Source: Plantibacter sp050587525 (GTDB taxonomy: Bacteria > Actinomycetota > Actinomycetes > Actinomycetales > Microbacteriaceae). From it: a stretch of DNA of 64,000 nucleotides. The notes beneath the pieces are model-generated. The model was not told the DNA's origin. It searched no databases and worked only from the letters and a program-made list of their open reading frames with translations. The stretch is taken from contig NZ_JBOBFT010000002.1 in NCBI RefSeq assembly GCF_050587525.1, positions 310,001-374,000 on the forward strand, in the 5' to 3' direction. Positions 16,092-24,387 of this stretch are shown piece by piece. The position numbers and the translations under genes were made by a program. Numbering within the stretch: position 1 is the stretch's first letter; each line of letters opens with the position of its first letter.

Positions 16092-17074
16092 GCGACCAGC
16101 CGATCCGCGTCCTCCTCGTCGACGACCAGGAACTCCTCCGCGCGGGATTCCGGATCATCCTCGGCGTGCAACCCGACATCGAGATCATCGGAGAGGCGTC
16201 CACGGGCGCCGAGGCAATCGCCCAGACGGCTGCGCTCGCGCCCGACGTCGTGTGCATGGACGTGCAGATGCCCGGCATGGACGGTCTCGAAGCGACCAGG
16301 CGGATCGTCGCCGATCCAACGCTCACCGCAGCCGTGCTCATCCTCACGACCTTCGATCGCGACGAATACCTGTACGACGCGCTGGCCGCCGGTGCGAGCG
16401 GGTTCCTGCTCAAGAACTCGTCGCCGGAGGACCTCATCGCCGCGGTTCGCGTCGTCGCCGAAGGTGATGCGTTGCTCTCGCCGGCCGTCACCCGTCGGGT
16501 CATCGAGGGCTTCGCGAGTCGCGGTCGTAGGGCGGGCGCCGCCCGACATTCCGCCGCCCCCTTCACCTCGGCCGACCCCTCGTCCGCCTCGGGTCATCCC
16601 GCATCCGCCGGCTCCGCCGTTCCGTCCACCTCATCAGGCCTTCCCGCATCCGGCCTTCCCGCATCAGGCCTTCCCGCATCGCCCGGTTCCGGGATCCCGC
16701 CTTCCACCCCCGGCCACCCTGCGTCAGCCGGGTCCGCCGCCCTCTCCCCCACCGGATCCGGCACTCCCGTGTCGGCCCGTTCTGGCATCCCGTCGTCCAC
16801 ATCCACAGGCCTGTCGTACACCGGCTCGCATCTCCCTTCGTCCGCGGGCCCCGCCGCATCCGCTGCGCTCGACTCGCTCACCGAGCGCGAGCGTGAAGTC
16901 CTGCAACACGTCGCACTGGGCATGTCGAATGCGGAGATCGCGGCGAAGCTGTATGTCGGTGAGGCGACGGTGAAGTCGCACGTGTCGAAGGTGCTGCAGA
17001 AGCTCTCGTTGCGAGATCGGATCCAGGCCGTCATCTTCGCCTACGAGCAGAACATCGCGGCGCCGCGCCCGTAG
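16088..17074 (+). CDS. NarL/FixJ-family response regulator with expanded linker
   Basis: A 328-residue regulator starting at GTG within the kinase stop region. The receiver domain has VDD (residues 11-13), Asp58 in VVCMDVQMPG and conserved Thr/Lys in LILTTFDRDE and SGFLLKNSSPEDL. The LuxR-type HTH is LTEREREVLQHVALGMSNAEIA then ATVKSHVSKVLQKL at the C-terminus. Residues about 145-258 are a Ser/Pro/Ala/Gly linker with (GLPAS)3 repeats; usual family members are about 215 residues. Output genes are not evident; a NatAB-like exporter lies 2 kb downstream. Confidence 0.95.
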   Translation: MSDQPIRVLLVDDQELLRAGFRIILGVQPDIEIIGEASTGAEAIAQTAALAPDVVCMDVQMPGMDGLEATRRIVADPTLTAAVLILTTFDRDEYLYDALAAGASGFLLKNSSPEDLIAAVRVVAEGDALLSPAVTRRVIEGFASRGRRAGAARHSAAPFTSADPSSASGHPASAGSAVPSTSSGLPASGLPASGLPASPGSGIPPSTPGHPASAGSAALSPTGSGTPVSARSGIPSSTSTGLSYTGSHLPSSAGPAASAALDSLTEREREVLQHVALGMSNAEIAAKLYVGEATVKSHVSKVLQKLSLRDRIQAVIFAYEQNIAAPRP

Positions 17075-17075
17075 C

Positions 17076-17133
17076 CCCTGGTCCCTGGTCCCTGGTCCCC
17101 GGTCCCTGGTCCTTGGTCCCTGGTCCCTGGTCC
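17076..17133. repeat. Heptanucleotide tandem repeat (TGGTCCC)n
   Basis: About eight near-perfect copies of CCCTGGT follow the response-regulator stop codon directly. This may be a slippage-expanded form of the CCTGAGCC element. Confidence 0.85.
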
Positions 17134-17134
17134 T

Positions 17135-17229
17135 TTCACAATTCCGGAAAAGCTGTGACTGGAGTGACGACGGAAGCGCTTTCCAGTGCAACCAAGCGCT
17201 TTCCCGCCCAAGAGTTCCGGAATTCCGAA
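17135..17229. repeat. Family G palindrome, copy 1 (imperfect)
   Basis: The left arm TTCACAATTCCGGAAAA matches the family G copy at 41704. The right arm is degraded to GAGTTCCGGAATTCCGAA. Inside, AAGCGCTTTCC occurs twice. It lies in the 17075-17413 spacer. Confidence 0.65.
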
Positions 17230-17235
17230 CACCCC

Positions 17236-17311
17236 GTTGCAGAATTCAGGACCGTTGACGGCGTGTCCCAGCCAGATCCTCCTGAATTGTGCAGAAGTTC
17301 CTGAATTGTGA
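17236..17311. repeat. Family B palindrome, copy 1 (partial)
   Basis: GCAGAATTCAGGA at the left faces TCCTGAATTGTGCAG and TTCCTGAATTGTGAA at the right. One left-hand unit appears to be lost. It directly abuts the family G element. Confidence 0.75.
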
Positions 17312-17400
17312 AAGCAGGACGGCGTGGTCGGGACGGGCCGATTGCGGGGAGGGACCGACAGACGGTGCGTCGGAGGGGCGGCGGGCGCGACGCACGAGAG

Positions 17401-17413
17401 TAGCGTTGGCCCC
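17401..17413 (+). promoter_or_regulatory. -10 of the aldo/keto reductase, leaderless
   Basis: GTAGCGTTGG occurs here, with TAGCGT (17401-17406) ending 7 nt before the ATG. The same 10-mer is found before the genes at 19172, 21487 and 24388. Confidence 0.6.
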
Positions 17414-18418
17414 ATGGAATTTCGATACCTCGGCAACAGCGGATTCAAGATCTCTGAGATCATCTTCGGCAACTGGCTCACCCACGCATCGCAGGTGGAG
17501 AACGACGTCGCCACGGCGAGCGTCCGCGCGGCGCTCGAAGCCGGCATCACCACATTCGACACCGCGGACGCCTACGCGAACACGGCAGCAGAGCAGGTGC
17601 TCGGCGACGCGCTGAAGAGCGAGCGTCGCGCCGGCATCGAGATCGTCACGAAGGTCTACTGGCCCACCGGCCCGAAGGGCCACAACGACACCGGCCTCTC
17701 GCGCAAGCACATCATGGAGTCGATCAACGGCTCGCTCGAGCGCCTCGGCACCGACTACGTCGACCTCTACCAGGCGCACCGGTACGACGTGGAGACGCCG
17801 CTCGAAGAGACGATGCAGGCGTTCGCCGACGTCGTCCGCTCAGGCAAGGCACTCTACATCGGCGTGAGCGAGTGGAATGCGGAACAGCTCCGCGCTGGCC
17901 ACGCGCTCGCCAAGGACCTGGGCTTCCAGCTCATCTCGAACCAGCCGCAGTACTCGATGCTGTGGCGCGTCATCGAGGACGAGGTCGTTCCCGCGTCGCG
18001 CGAGCTCGGCATCTCGCAGATCGTCTGGTCGCCCGTGGCCCAGGGTGTCCTCAGCGGCAAGTACAAGCCGGGAGCGGAACTGCCCGCGGGCAGCCGCGCG
18101 ACGGACAAGAAGGGCGGCGAGAACACGATCAAGGGCTTCATGCGCGACGAAGTCCTCACCGCCGTGCAGGACCTGGCGCCGATCGCCGACGAGCTGAATC
18201 TCACGATGGCGCAGCTCGCCCTCGCCTGGGTCCTCCACAACGACAACGTGGCCGGTGCGATCGTCGGGGCGTCGCGTCCCGAGCAGGTCACCTCGAACGT
18301 CGCCGCCTCCGGTGTGAAACTCGACGAGGGCGTCATCAAGCGGATCAACGATGCCGTGGGCTCCGTCGCCGAGACCGACCCGGCCAAGACGGTCTCCCCG
18401 GACACGCGCCCGGCGTAA
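17414..18418 (+). CDS. Aldo/keto reductase (KCNAB-like family)
   Basis: A 334-residue (beta/alpha)8 NADPH-dependent reductase. It begins MEFRYLGNSGFKISEIIFGNW. The catalytic tetrad is visible in FDTADAYANTAAE (Asp, Tyr), EIVTKVYWP (Lys) and YQAHRYD (His). Cofactor loops include WSPVAQGVLSGKY and IVGASRPEQV. The resemblance is to voltage-gated potassium channel beta-subunit and glyceraldehyde-3-phosphate-reductase-like AKRs. The start is fixed by the leaderless promoter seven bases upstream. The substrate is not known; detoxification of small aldehydes is typical. Confidence 0.94.
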   Translation: MEFRYLGNSGFKISEIIFGNWLTHASQVENDVATASVRAALEAGITTFDTADAYANTAAEQVLGDALKSERRAGIEIVTKVYWPTGPKGHNDTGLSRKHIMESINGSLERLGTDYVDLYQAHRYDVETPLEETMQAFADVVRSGKALYIGVSEWNAEQLRAGHALAKDLGFQLISNQPQYSMLWRVIEDEVVPASRELGISQIVWSPVAQGVLSGKYKPGAELPAGSRATDKKGGENTIKGFMRDEVLTAVQDLAPIADELNLTMAQLALAWVLHNDNVAGAIVGASRPEQVTSNVAASGVKLDEGVIKRINDAVGSVAETDPAKTVSPDTRPA

Positions 18419-18515
18419 GCGGCCGGCGCAGGCGCCCGGCGTCAGCGTCCGACGTAGGCACCCGGCGTCAGCGCCCGGTGTCAGCGTCCGACGTACCGGC
18501 CGGCGTGAGCGCCTG
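18419..18515. repeat. Degenerate repeats (GGCGTCAGCGYCC)n
   Basis: About six copies of a 15-18 bp unit, GGCGTCAGCGTCCGACGTA or CCCGGCGTCAGCGCC, follow the AKR stop. The 753 bp spacer 18419-19171 holds only this array, a family C palindrome and a CAC/CAG-rich leader; I see no gene in it. Confidence 0.7.
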
Positions 18516-18697
18516 ATCCGGTGTCATCACCAGGCGTCATCCTGCGGCACCGCATCACTGCGTCCTCGAACCGGCACGTCGCCTCGAACCGCACGTCGCT
18601 TCGAACCGCATCCGAACGGCCCGCCCGAGCATCTGCTCAGGCGGGCCGTTCATCGTCGTGCCGGCCTGTCTCCCATCCGCCCGCCCCTGCCTTGTTG

Positions 18698-18806
18698 GTT
18701 CACAACTCAGGAGCGTTCCGGCGTGTCGGGCCGCGGCATACGCGTTCCCACCACGACACGCCGCAGCCGTCCTGAGTTGTGAACACCCCTCGCCTGAGTT
18801 GTGAAC
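18698..18806. repeat. Family C palindrome, copy 1
   Basis: The left arm GTTCACAACTCAGGAGCG faces TCCTGAGTTGTGAAC. A second right arm, GCCTGAGTTGTGAAC, follows after 9 nt, so one arm is duplicated. The interior carries the pair GGCGTGTCG and CGACACGCC. Confidence 0.85.
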
Positions 18807-18952
18807 ATCACCGATCGGCGGAGCGCCTCCCCCGGACGACGGAGATGCGCACGCGCACGGCGCGGAAGACTGGCCGAATGGCCGATGATCGAGCGAGCGC
18901 GACCCGACGAAGACCCGCCACACGACGGATGTCGGGGACGAGGCCGCGACAG

Positions 18953-18958
18953 TAGCGT
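18953..18958 (+). promoter_or_regulatory. -10 of the ABC exporter operon
   Basis: TAGCGT within GTAGCGTTGG suggests transcription from about 18965. That gives a leader of roughly 205 nt before the ATPase gene. Confidence 0.5.
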
Positions 18959-18963
18959 TGGAC

Positions 18964-19141
18964 GCGTCACGTCGCACCGGCACCACCACTGGCAGCAGCA
19001 GCAGCAGCACCACCGGCACCACCGGCACCACCAGCACCAGCAGCAAAAGCACCAGCTCGGGCAGCACCACCGCCAGCACCAGCACCAGCACCAGCACCAC
19101 CGCCAGCATCAGCACCAGCACCACTGCAGCACCACCGACAC
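18964..19141. repeat. CAC/CAG-rich low-complexity leader
   Basis: The stretch is almost entirely CAC, CAG and GGCACC triplets with no purine-rich interruption. It runs from the presumed transcript start to 30 nt before the ATPase start. The strand bias (C on top, G below) is extreme. It would be unstructured in RNA, and either strand's translation is nonsense (His/Gln or Leu/Val runs). Confidence 0.8.
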
Positions 19142-19171
19142 AGGACGCACCAACGCCACAGGAGGCGAACG

Positions 19172-20056
19172 ATGCTCGAACTGAGCCACATCGACAAGTC
19201 GTACGGGAGCCGCAAGGTGCTCGACGACGTCAACTTCACGGTCGCTCCGGGCCGGATGACGGGATTCGTCGGCGGCAACGGCGCCGGCAAGACCACGACC
19301 ATGCGCATCATCCTCGGCGTCCTCTCGCCGGCCGCCGGGACGGTCACGCTCGATGGCGCGCCGCTCACGCCCGAGGACCGCCGACGATTCGGCTACATGC
19401 CGGAGGAACGCGGGTTGTACCCGAAGATGAAGGTCGAGGAGCAGATCGTCTACCTCGCCCGCCTGCACGGTTTCACCGCCCCGGCCGCGAAGCGCAATGC
19501 GGAGGAGCTCCTCGAACGGCTCGGCCTCGGCGAGCGCGGCGGCGACACCCTCGAGAGCCTGTCGCTCGGCAATCAGCAGCGCGCGCAGATCGCTGCGGCA
19601 CTCGTCCACGACCCGGAGGTCCTCGTCCTCGACGAACCGTTCTCCGGCCTCGACCCGATGGCGGTCGACGTCGTCGTCGGCGTGCTCAACGAGCGCGCCG
19701 CCCGCGGCTGCCCCGTCCTCTTCTCCAGCCACCAGCTCGACATCGTCGAGCGCCTCTGCGACGACCTCGTCATCATCGCCGGTGGGCAGATCCGGGCGAC
19801 CGGTCCGCGTGAACAGCTCCGTGCCGAGCACAGCGGCAACCGCTACGAACTCCTCGGATCGGCCGATGCCGGCTGGTTGCGCGGCATCGCCGGGGTCGAG
19901 GTGGTCGATTTCGACGGCGGCTACGCCCTCTTCGACGCCGAGTCCGAAGCGGTCGCGCAGACCGTCCTCCGCGAGGCTCTCACCCGCGGCGACGTCGCGA
20001 GCTTCTCCCCGCAGCGCCCCACCCTCGCCCAGATCTTCAAGGAGGTCATCCAGTGA
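19172..20056 (+). CDS. ABC transporter ATP-binding protein (NatA/DUF4162 type)
   Basis: A 294-residue ATPase. Walker A is GGNGAGKTT, the ABC signature is LSLGNQQRAQIAAAL (a Q-rich variant of LSGGQ), Walker B is VLVLDEPFSGLDPM, and the H-loop is FSSHQLD. A DUF4162-like C-terminal domain follows. A GGAGG motif lies 7 nt before the ATG. It powers the permease encoded next, whose start overlaps this stop by 4 nt. NatA-type systems export ions or drugs; the substrate is unknown. Confidence 0.95.
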   Translation: MLELSHIDKSYGSRKVLDDVNFTVAPGRMTGFVGGNGAGKTTTMRIILGVLSPAAGTVTLDGAPLTPEDRRRFGYMPEERGLYPKMKVEEQIVYLARLHGFTAPAAKRNAEELLERLGLGERGGDTLESLSLGNQQRAQIAAALVHDPEVLVLDEPFSGLDPMAVDVVVGVLNERAARGCPVLFSSHQLDIVERLCDDLVIIAGGQIRATGPREQLRAEHSGNRYELLGSADAGWLRGIAGVEVVDFDGGYALFDAESEAVAQTVLREALTRGDVASFSPQRPTLAQIFKEVIQ

Positions 20057-21231
20057 GCACGCCAACCACGACCCAGCCCGGCGCCAACGGCCCCGGCCGC
20101 ACCACCGGCCCCGGCCGCACCGACCGCACCGACCGCACTCGCCCCGCGCCGCCCAGCTTCCTGCAGAGCGTCTGGCTCGTGGCCGACCGCGAGGTGCGCA
20201 TGCGACTCCGCAGCAAGACGTTCCTCATCTCCACAGGCATCCTGCTATTGATCGTGCTCGCGAGCATCGTGGTCGGCGGGTTCGCTGCCAAGTCGACGAC
20301 CGACACGAAGGTCGCCGTCGTCGGATCCGCTTCCAGCTCGATCACGGATCGCGCGGGGCTCGACATCACCGAGGTCGGCACGGTCGCCGAGGCGGAGAAG
20401 CTCGTGGCCAAGGGGACCGTCGATGCCGCGATCGCGCCGTCGGACGATTCCAACGTCACCGGCATCCAGGTGATCGGCGACACAGAGGTCTCCAACTCGA
20501 TCATCCTGCGTTTCAGCGCCACGCCGCAGGTCACCCTCCTGAACCCGGAGAAGGGCCAGGACTCGCTCATCGGCTACTTCGTGTCGATCGCGTTCGGGCT
20601 CGTGTTCTTCGTCTCCGCGACGACCTTCGGATCGACGATCGCACAGAGCGTCGTCGAGGAGAAGTCGACGCGTGTGGTCGAGATCCTGATGTCGACGATC
20701 CCGGTCCGTGCGCTCCTCGCCGGCAAGGTGGTGGGGAACAGCATCCTCGCGTTCGCGCAGACGGCGGTGATCGCGGCCCTCGCGGTGATCGGCTTGACGG
20801 TCACGGGCCAGAGTGCGCTGCTCGCTGGACTCGGCGCGCCCGTCGTCTGGTTCGTGTTCTTCTTCATCATCGGATTCGTCCTGCTCGCGTCGCTCTTCGC
20901 CGCGACCGCGTCGATGGTCTCCCGCCAGGAGGACATCGGCTCCACGACGACACCGGTGACGATGCTCGTGATGATCCCGTACTTCGCGGTCATCTTCCTG
21001 AACGACAACCCTGTCGCGATGACGATCATGTCGTACGTGCCGTTCTCCGCGCCCGTCGGGATGCCCGTGCGGATGTTCCTCGGCACGGCGCAGTGGTGGG
21101 AGCCATTGCTGTCACTCGCGATCCTCCTCGTCACGACGGCCCTCGTCATCGTGTTCGCCTCGCGCATCTACGAGAACTCGCTGCTGCGGATGGGCGGCCG
21201 CGTGAAGCTCGGCGAGGCGCTGCGCGGCTGA
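20053..21231 (+). CDS. ABC-2 family permease (NatB-like)
   Basis: A 392-residue membrane subunit starting at GTG. A Pro/Thr/Arg-rich N-terminal tail (about residues 1-37, with GPGRT and DRT repeats) precedes TM1 (KTFLISTGILLLIVLASIVV). A large extracytoplasmic domain of about 110 residues follows, then a cluster of five or more helices beginning SLIGYFVSIAFGLVFFVSA. EEKSTRVVEILMSTIPVRALLAGK is the ABC-2 coupling motif. It works with the ATPase it overlaps. The arrangement matches NatB-type exporters. Confidence 0.93.
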   Translation: MSTPTTTQPGANGPGRTTGPGRTDRTDRTRPAPPSFLQSVWLVADREVRMRLRSKTFLISTGILLLIVLASIVVGGFAAKSTTDTKVAVVGSASSSITDRAGLDITEVGTVAEAEKLVAKGTVDAAIAPSDDSNVTGIQVIGDTEVSNSIILRFSATPQVTLLNPEKGQDSLIGYFVSIAFGLVFFVSATTFGSTIAQSVVEEKSTRVVEILMSTIPVRALLAGKVVGNSILAFAQTAVIAALAVIGLTVTGQSALLAGLGAPVVWFVFFFIIGFVLLASLFAATASMVSRQEDIGSTTTPVTMLVMIPYFAVIFLNDNPVAMTIMSYVPFSAPVGMPVRMFLGTAQWWEPLLSLAILLVTTALVIVFASRIYENSLLRMGGRVKLGEALRG

Positions 21232-21239
21232 GGTATACG

Positions 21240-21385
21240 CAGCCGACCCGGTGCTGTGTACCGGACGCGACCCGGTGCTCGGCCGGTCGCGGTCCGGTGG
21301 ACTGCCGGTCGTGATCCGGTGCTGTGCCGGTCGTGATCCGGTGGACTGCCGGACGTGATCCGGTGGACTGCCGGACGCGGCACAC
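21240..21385. repeat. Minisatellite, about seven 20 bp units
   Basis: Imperfect copies of GTGATCCGGTGGACTGCCGG run on from the permease stop codon. GGTCGCG and GTGCTGTG variants alternate. No spacer structure is present, so it is not a CRISPR array. Confidence 0.85.
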
Positions 21386-21447
21386 GCATCGACTAGCTCG
21401 GATCGGAGCCCGCTGGCAACCCCTGCGGCTCCGGTCCGGCTCCGTCG

Positions 21448-21453
21448 TAGCGT
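21448..21453 (+). promoter_or_regulatory. -10 of the small acidic protein gene
   Basis: TAGCGT within GTAGCGTTGG; the transcript would begin near 21460, leaving a 27 nt leader with an AGGAGG site. Confidence 0.5.
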
Positions 21454-21486
21454 TGGCATCGATTCGAATCCATCAGGAGGAACTGC

Positions 21487-21687
21487 ATGAGCGGCATGGG
21501 CGGCATCGACGAGGTCTTCAACCCGGGGGCCTTCGAGGCGAAGCAGTTCCTCGACGCGGAGCACGAGCTCCCGGCGCCGGCGCCCCTCGCCGGAGACCCG
21601 GATCACGACATCTACGCGGACGGGCCGCTCCACATCGAGATCCCCGCCGATGCCGATGACCGATTGGATGCCGACGAATCCGACTGA
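21487..21687 (+). CDS. Small acidic protein, hypothetical
   Basis: A 66-residue protein with no hydrophobic segment and many Asp/Glu residues, ending in DADDRLDADESD. The N-terminus is MSGMGGIDEVFNPGAFEAKQ. A strong AGGAGGA ribosome binding site lies 6 nt upstream, with a promoter before it, so it is very likely expressed. I do not recognise the family. It sits alone between the exporter operon and a family C palindrome. Confidence 0.75.
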   Translation: MSGMGGIDEVFNPGAFEAKQFLDAEHELPAPAPLAGDPDHDIYADGPLHIEIPADADDRLDADESD

Positions 21688-21702
21688 CCCGCAGACGCCT
21701 CC

Positions 21703-21789
21703 GTTCACAACTCAGGAGACGTTCGGCGTGTCGGCGCGAATCCGAGGCGTCTCGGCCCGACACGCCGGGACGCTCCTGAGTTGTGAACA
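21703..21789. repeat. Family C palindrome, copy 2
   Basis: GTTCACAACTCAGGAG and CTCCTGAGTTGTGAAC are perfect 16 bp inverted arms. Inner arms GGCGTGTCGG and CCGACACGCC also pair. It lies 15 nt after the stop of the small acidic protein gene. Confidence 0.9.
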
Positions 21790-21930
21790 CACGCTCCTGC
21801 GACGGGCCGGCAGCGCGGGGCGGGCGACGGGCCGGGAGGAGCGGGCCGGCCGAGCGTCGGTCGGCCATCCACGCACGATGCCGCGCGCGAACGCAAGGAA
21901 GCTGCAGCCCGGATGGGAGAGGATGGGAGG

Positions 21931-23016
21931 GTGATCGAACCCCTCCACGACCCCAGCATCCGCGGTTTCGCCTCCGACAACTACGCCGGGGTGCACCCCG
22001 AGATCCTTCAGGCGATCGCCGCAGCCAACGACGGCCACCAGGTCGCGTACGGTGGCGACGTCTACACCGAGCACCTGCACGAGGTGTTCGCCTCCCACTT
22101 CGGCGAAGGCGCTCAGGTGTTCCCCGTGTTCAACGGGACGGGTGCGAACGTCGTCGGCCTGCAGTCGATGCTGCCGCGCTGGGGCGCCGTGATCGCCGCA
22201 TCGACCGCGCACATCAACGTCGACGAGGGCGGTGCCCCGGAGCGCGTCGGCGGTATCAAACTGCTGACCGTCGAGAGCCCGGACGGCAAGCTCACGCCGG
22301 AGCTCATCGACAAGGAGGCGTGGGGTTGGGGCGACGAGCACCGGGCGCAGCCGCTCGTGGTGTCGATCACGCAGTCGACGGAACTCGGCACCGTGTACAC
22401 GCCAGACGAGATCCGTGCGATCGCCGATCACGCCCACGGGCACGGCATGAAGTTGCACCTCGACGGCGCGCGACTCTCCAATGCGGCTGCCGCCCTCGGT
22501 CTGCCGTTCCGTGCGTTCACGACCGACGTCGGTGTCGACGTCCTCTCCTTCGGCGGCACGAAGAACGGCCTCCTGTTCGGCGAGGCCGTCGTGGTGCTCG
22601 ACCCGGAAGCATCGGTCGGCCTCACCTACCTCCGCAAGCTCAACATGCAGCTTGCGTCGAAGATGCGGTTCGGTTCCGCGCAGCTCATCGCGCTCCTCGA
22701 GCCGGATGCGGACGGCGGCGGCCTCTGGCTCCGTTCGGCGTCCCACGCGAATGCGATGGCGGCGCGCCTGCGCTCCTCGCTCGACGCGCTCGTCGCCTCG
22801 GGTGAAGCGCCCGGTCTCGGGTTCAGCCAGCCGACCCAGGCCAACGCGGTCTTCGGCATCCTGCCCGCGGGGGTCGCGGATCGGGTGCGGGAGCACTTCC
22901 GCTTCTACGATTGGGATGCCGCCACCGGCGAGGTCCGCTGGATGTGCTCGTTCGACACGACTGAGGCCGACATCGACGCGTTCGTCGACGCGATCCGCAC
23001 GGAGCTGCAGCGCTAG
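21931..23016 (+). CDS. ltaE: Threonine aldolase family protein
   Basis: A PLP enzyme of about 361 residues that splits L-threonine or related beta-hydroxy amino acids to glycine and an aldehyde. Motifs are FASDNYAGVHPE, VAYGGDVYTEHLHEVF, FNGTGANVVGLQSM, HLDGARLSNAAAAL (PLP-phosphate/Asp) and the Schiff-base Lys in SFGGTKNGLL. I place the start at GTG 21931, which has GGGAGG and a GAGGAT hexamer just before it; ATG 21913 in the same frame is an alternative. It is monocistronic. Low-specificity type is likely but not proven. Confidence 0.9.
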   Translation: MIEPLHDPSIRGFASDNYAGVHPEILQAIAAANDGHQVAYGGDVYTEHLHEVFASHFGEGAQVFPVFNGTGANVVGLQSMLPRWGAVIAASTAHINVDEGGAPERVGGIKLLTVESPDGKLTPELIDKEAWGWGDEHRAQPLVVSITQSTELGTVYTPDEIRAIADHAHGHGMKLHLDGARLSNAAAALGLPFRAFTTDVGVDVLSFGGTKNGLLFGEAVVVLDPEASVGLTYLRKLNMQLASKMRFGSAQLIALLEPDADGGGLWLRSASHANAMAARLRSSLDALVASGEAPGLGFSQPTQANAVFGILPAGVADRVREHFRFYDWDAATGEVRWMCSFDTTEADIDAFVDAIRTELQR

Positions 23017-23171
23017 ACGTCGACGGACATCCGAAGCGCAGAGGTGTCGCCGCCGACCCTCGCTGAGCCTCCTGCTCCCGGCGCCCCGGCCCCGGAGCCT
23101 TCGTGTTCAGGATGTTCGGCATGTGGGCGCATCGGCGAACACGCATCGGAACGCGCCGGCCGGCAGCGCGC

Positions 23172-24116
23172 CTACGGGACGAGGACGATCTTGCCCTGCG
23201 GGTGCCCGCTCTCGCTCTCGCGGTGCGCCTCGGCTGCCTGCGCGAGCGGGTAGACGGTGCCGAGCTGGAACTCGAACCTGCCTTGCGCTGCGAGTTCGGC
23301 GACGACGTCGATCGAATCGGCTCGGAGCTGCTGCTCCTCCTCGGTCAGCGGGATCGGGTTGCCGCCGGACCATGCTCGGATGCCGAGCTCTGCAGCGCGT
23401 GCGCCGACGACGATCGTGCCGATGCGGCTGCGGTCCTCAACGAGTTCGAAGGACGCTTCGAGCGCTTCGTCCGTTCCGGCGGCGTCGAGGACGCGATCGA
23501 TGCCCTGCGGTGCGACGGCGCGGATGCGATCGGCAAGTCCTGGCCCATAGACCACGGGGACGGCGCCGAGCTCGGCGAGTCGTTCCTGGCTGCTTTCGCC
23601 GCCCGTGGCGACCACGTTGACGTCCCAGTCGCTGGCGAACTGGATCGCCGCCTGGCCGACAGCTCCGGACCCTCCGTGGATGAGGAGCGTTTCACCGGCC
23701 TGGACACCGAGTGAGCGGAGCGCCTGATAGGCGGTGCCGACGGGGACGCCGATGGCTGCCGCCTGCAGGAAGTCCAGGGACGAGGGCTTCCGGGTGATCT
23801 GCTGCGGGGTCACGACGACGTGGCTCGCATACGTTCCGGACCCGTTGCGGATGACGACCTCGTCGCCGACGGCCCAGCCGTCGACATCGGATCCGACCTC
23901 GGTGACGACGCCAGCGGCATCGCTGCCCAGTCGTCGCGGTTCGGTGATCGCATCGCTCGGGCGGATGCCCTTCCGGAGCTTCCAGTCGATCGGGTTCACG
24001 CCTGCTGCGCGGACCTCGACGACGAGTCCTTCTGCAGGAGCTGTAGGCGTGGGGACCTCCACCACCTGCAGGACGTCAGGTGAACCGAACTCCGAGTACT
24101 GGACGACCGTGGCCAT
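23172..24116 (-). CDS. NADP-dependent quinone-oxidoreductase-like MDR protein
   Basis: A 314-residue medium-chain reductase without zinc ligands. It begins MATVVQYSEFGSPDVLQVVEVP. Further motifs are VRAAGVNPIDWKLRKG, GSDAAGVVTEVG and the nucleotide-binding IHGGSGAVGQAAIQFA. It ends PLAQAAEAHRESESGHPQGKIVLVP. Such enzymes reduce quinones or enones with NADPH. AAAGGAA lies 6 nt upstream of the ATG. It is divergent from the acetyl-CoA synthetase gene, with a family D palindrome in the gap. Confidence 0.92.
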   Translation of the reverse strand: MATVVQYSEFGSPDVLQVVEVPTPTAPAEGLVVEVRAAGVNPIDWKLRKGIRPSDAITEPRRLGSDAAGVVTEVGSDVDGWAVGDEVVIRNGSGTYASHVVVTPQQITRKPSSLDFLQAAAIGVPVGTAYQALRSLGVQAGETLLIHGGSGAVGQAAIQFASDWDVNVVATGGESSQERLAELGAVPVVYGPGLADRIRAVAPQGIDRVLDAAGTDEALEASFELVEDRSRIGTIVVGARAAELGIRAWSGGNPIPLTEEEQQLRADSIDVVAELAAQGRFEFQLGTVYPLAQAAEAHRESESGHPQGKIVLVP

Positions 24117-24242
24117 GGTGTTCCTTTCGTTGCGTGGTGGCGTTCGCGCTCTGCATCTCGCGCCGGTGACGTCAACAGCAACGTCCCTCGCCCAACCCTA
24201 TTCCGGCATGACGAACTGTGTCCGTCCCCTGACCGTCCTGAC

Positions 24243-24303
24243 GCCGAGGTGAGGCTTCCGGTCGTTTTTCGGCCCCCGGAACAACCGGAAGCCTCACCTC
24301 GGC
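24243..24303. repeat. Family D palindrome, copy 1
   Basis: GCCGAGGTGAGGCTTCCGG and CCGGAAGCCTCACCTCGGC are perfect 19 bp inverted arms. The element lies between divergent genes, so a role as terminator is not expected here. Confidence 0.92.
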
Positions 24304-24375
24304 GAGTGGGGGCGGGCATTGCACGGGCGGATGACGCTGCATGACCGGTGAGTGGCGAGGCGTCAGCAGGGGCCG

Positions 24376-24387
24376 TAGCGTTGGACC
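24376..24387 (+). promoter_or_regulatory. -10 of acs, leaderless
   Basis: TAGCGT (24376-24381) within GTAGCGTTGG ends 6 nt before the ATG. Confidence 0.6.

Noticed and set aside
18964..19141. His/Gln-rich or Leu/Val-rich peptides encoded by the CAC/CAG stretch
   Set aside because: Both are products of triplet repeats with no ribosome binding site and no known family; it is treated as leader DNA.
21240..21385. 20 bp repeats, considered as CRISPR or an origin with iterons
   Set aside because: There are no spacers, no AT-rich unwinding region and no replication initiator gene nearby.
21455..21480. GATTCGAATCC word resembling a tRNA T-loop
   Set aside because: No acceptor stem, anticodon arm or D-loop can be built around it, and it is the leader of the small acidic protein gene.
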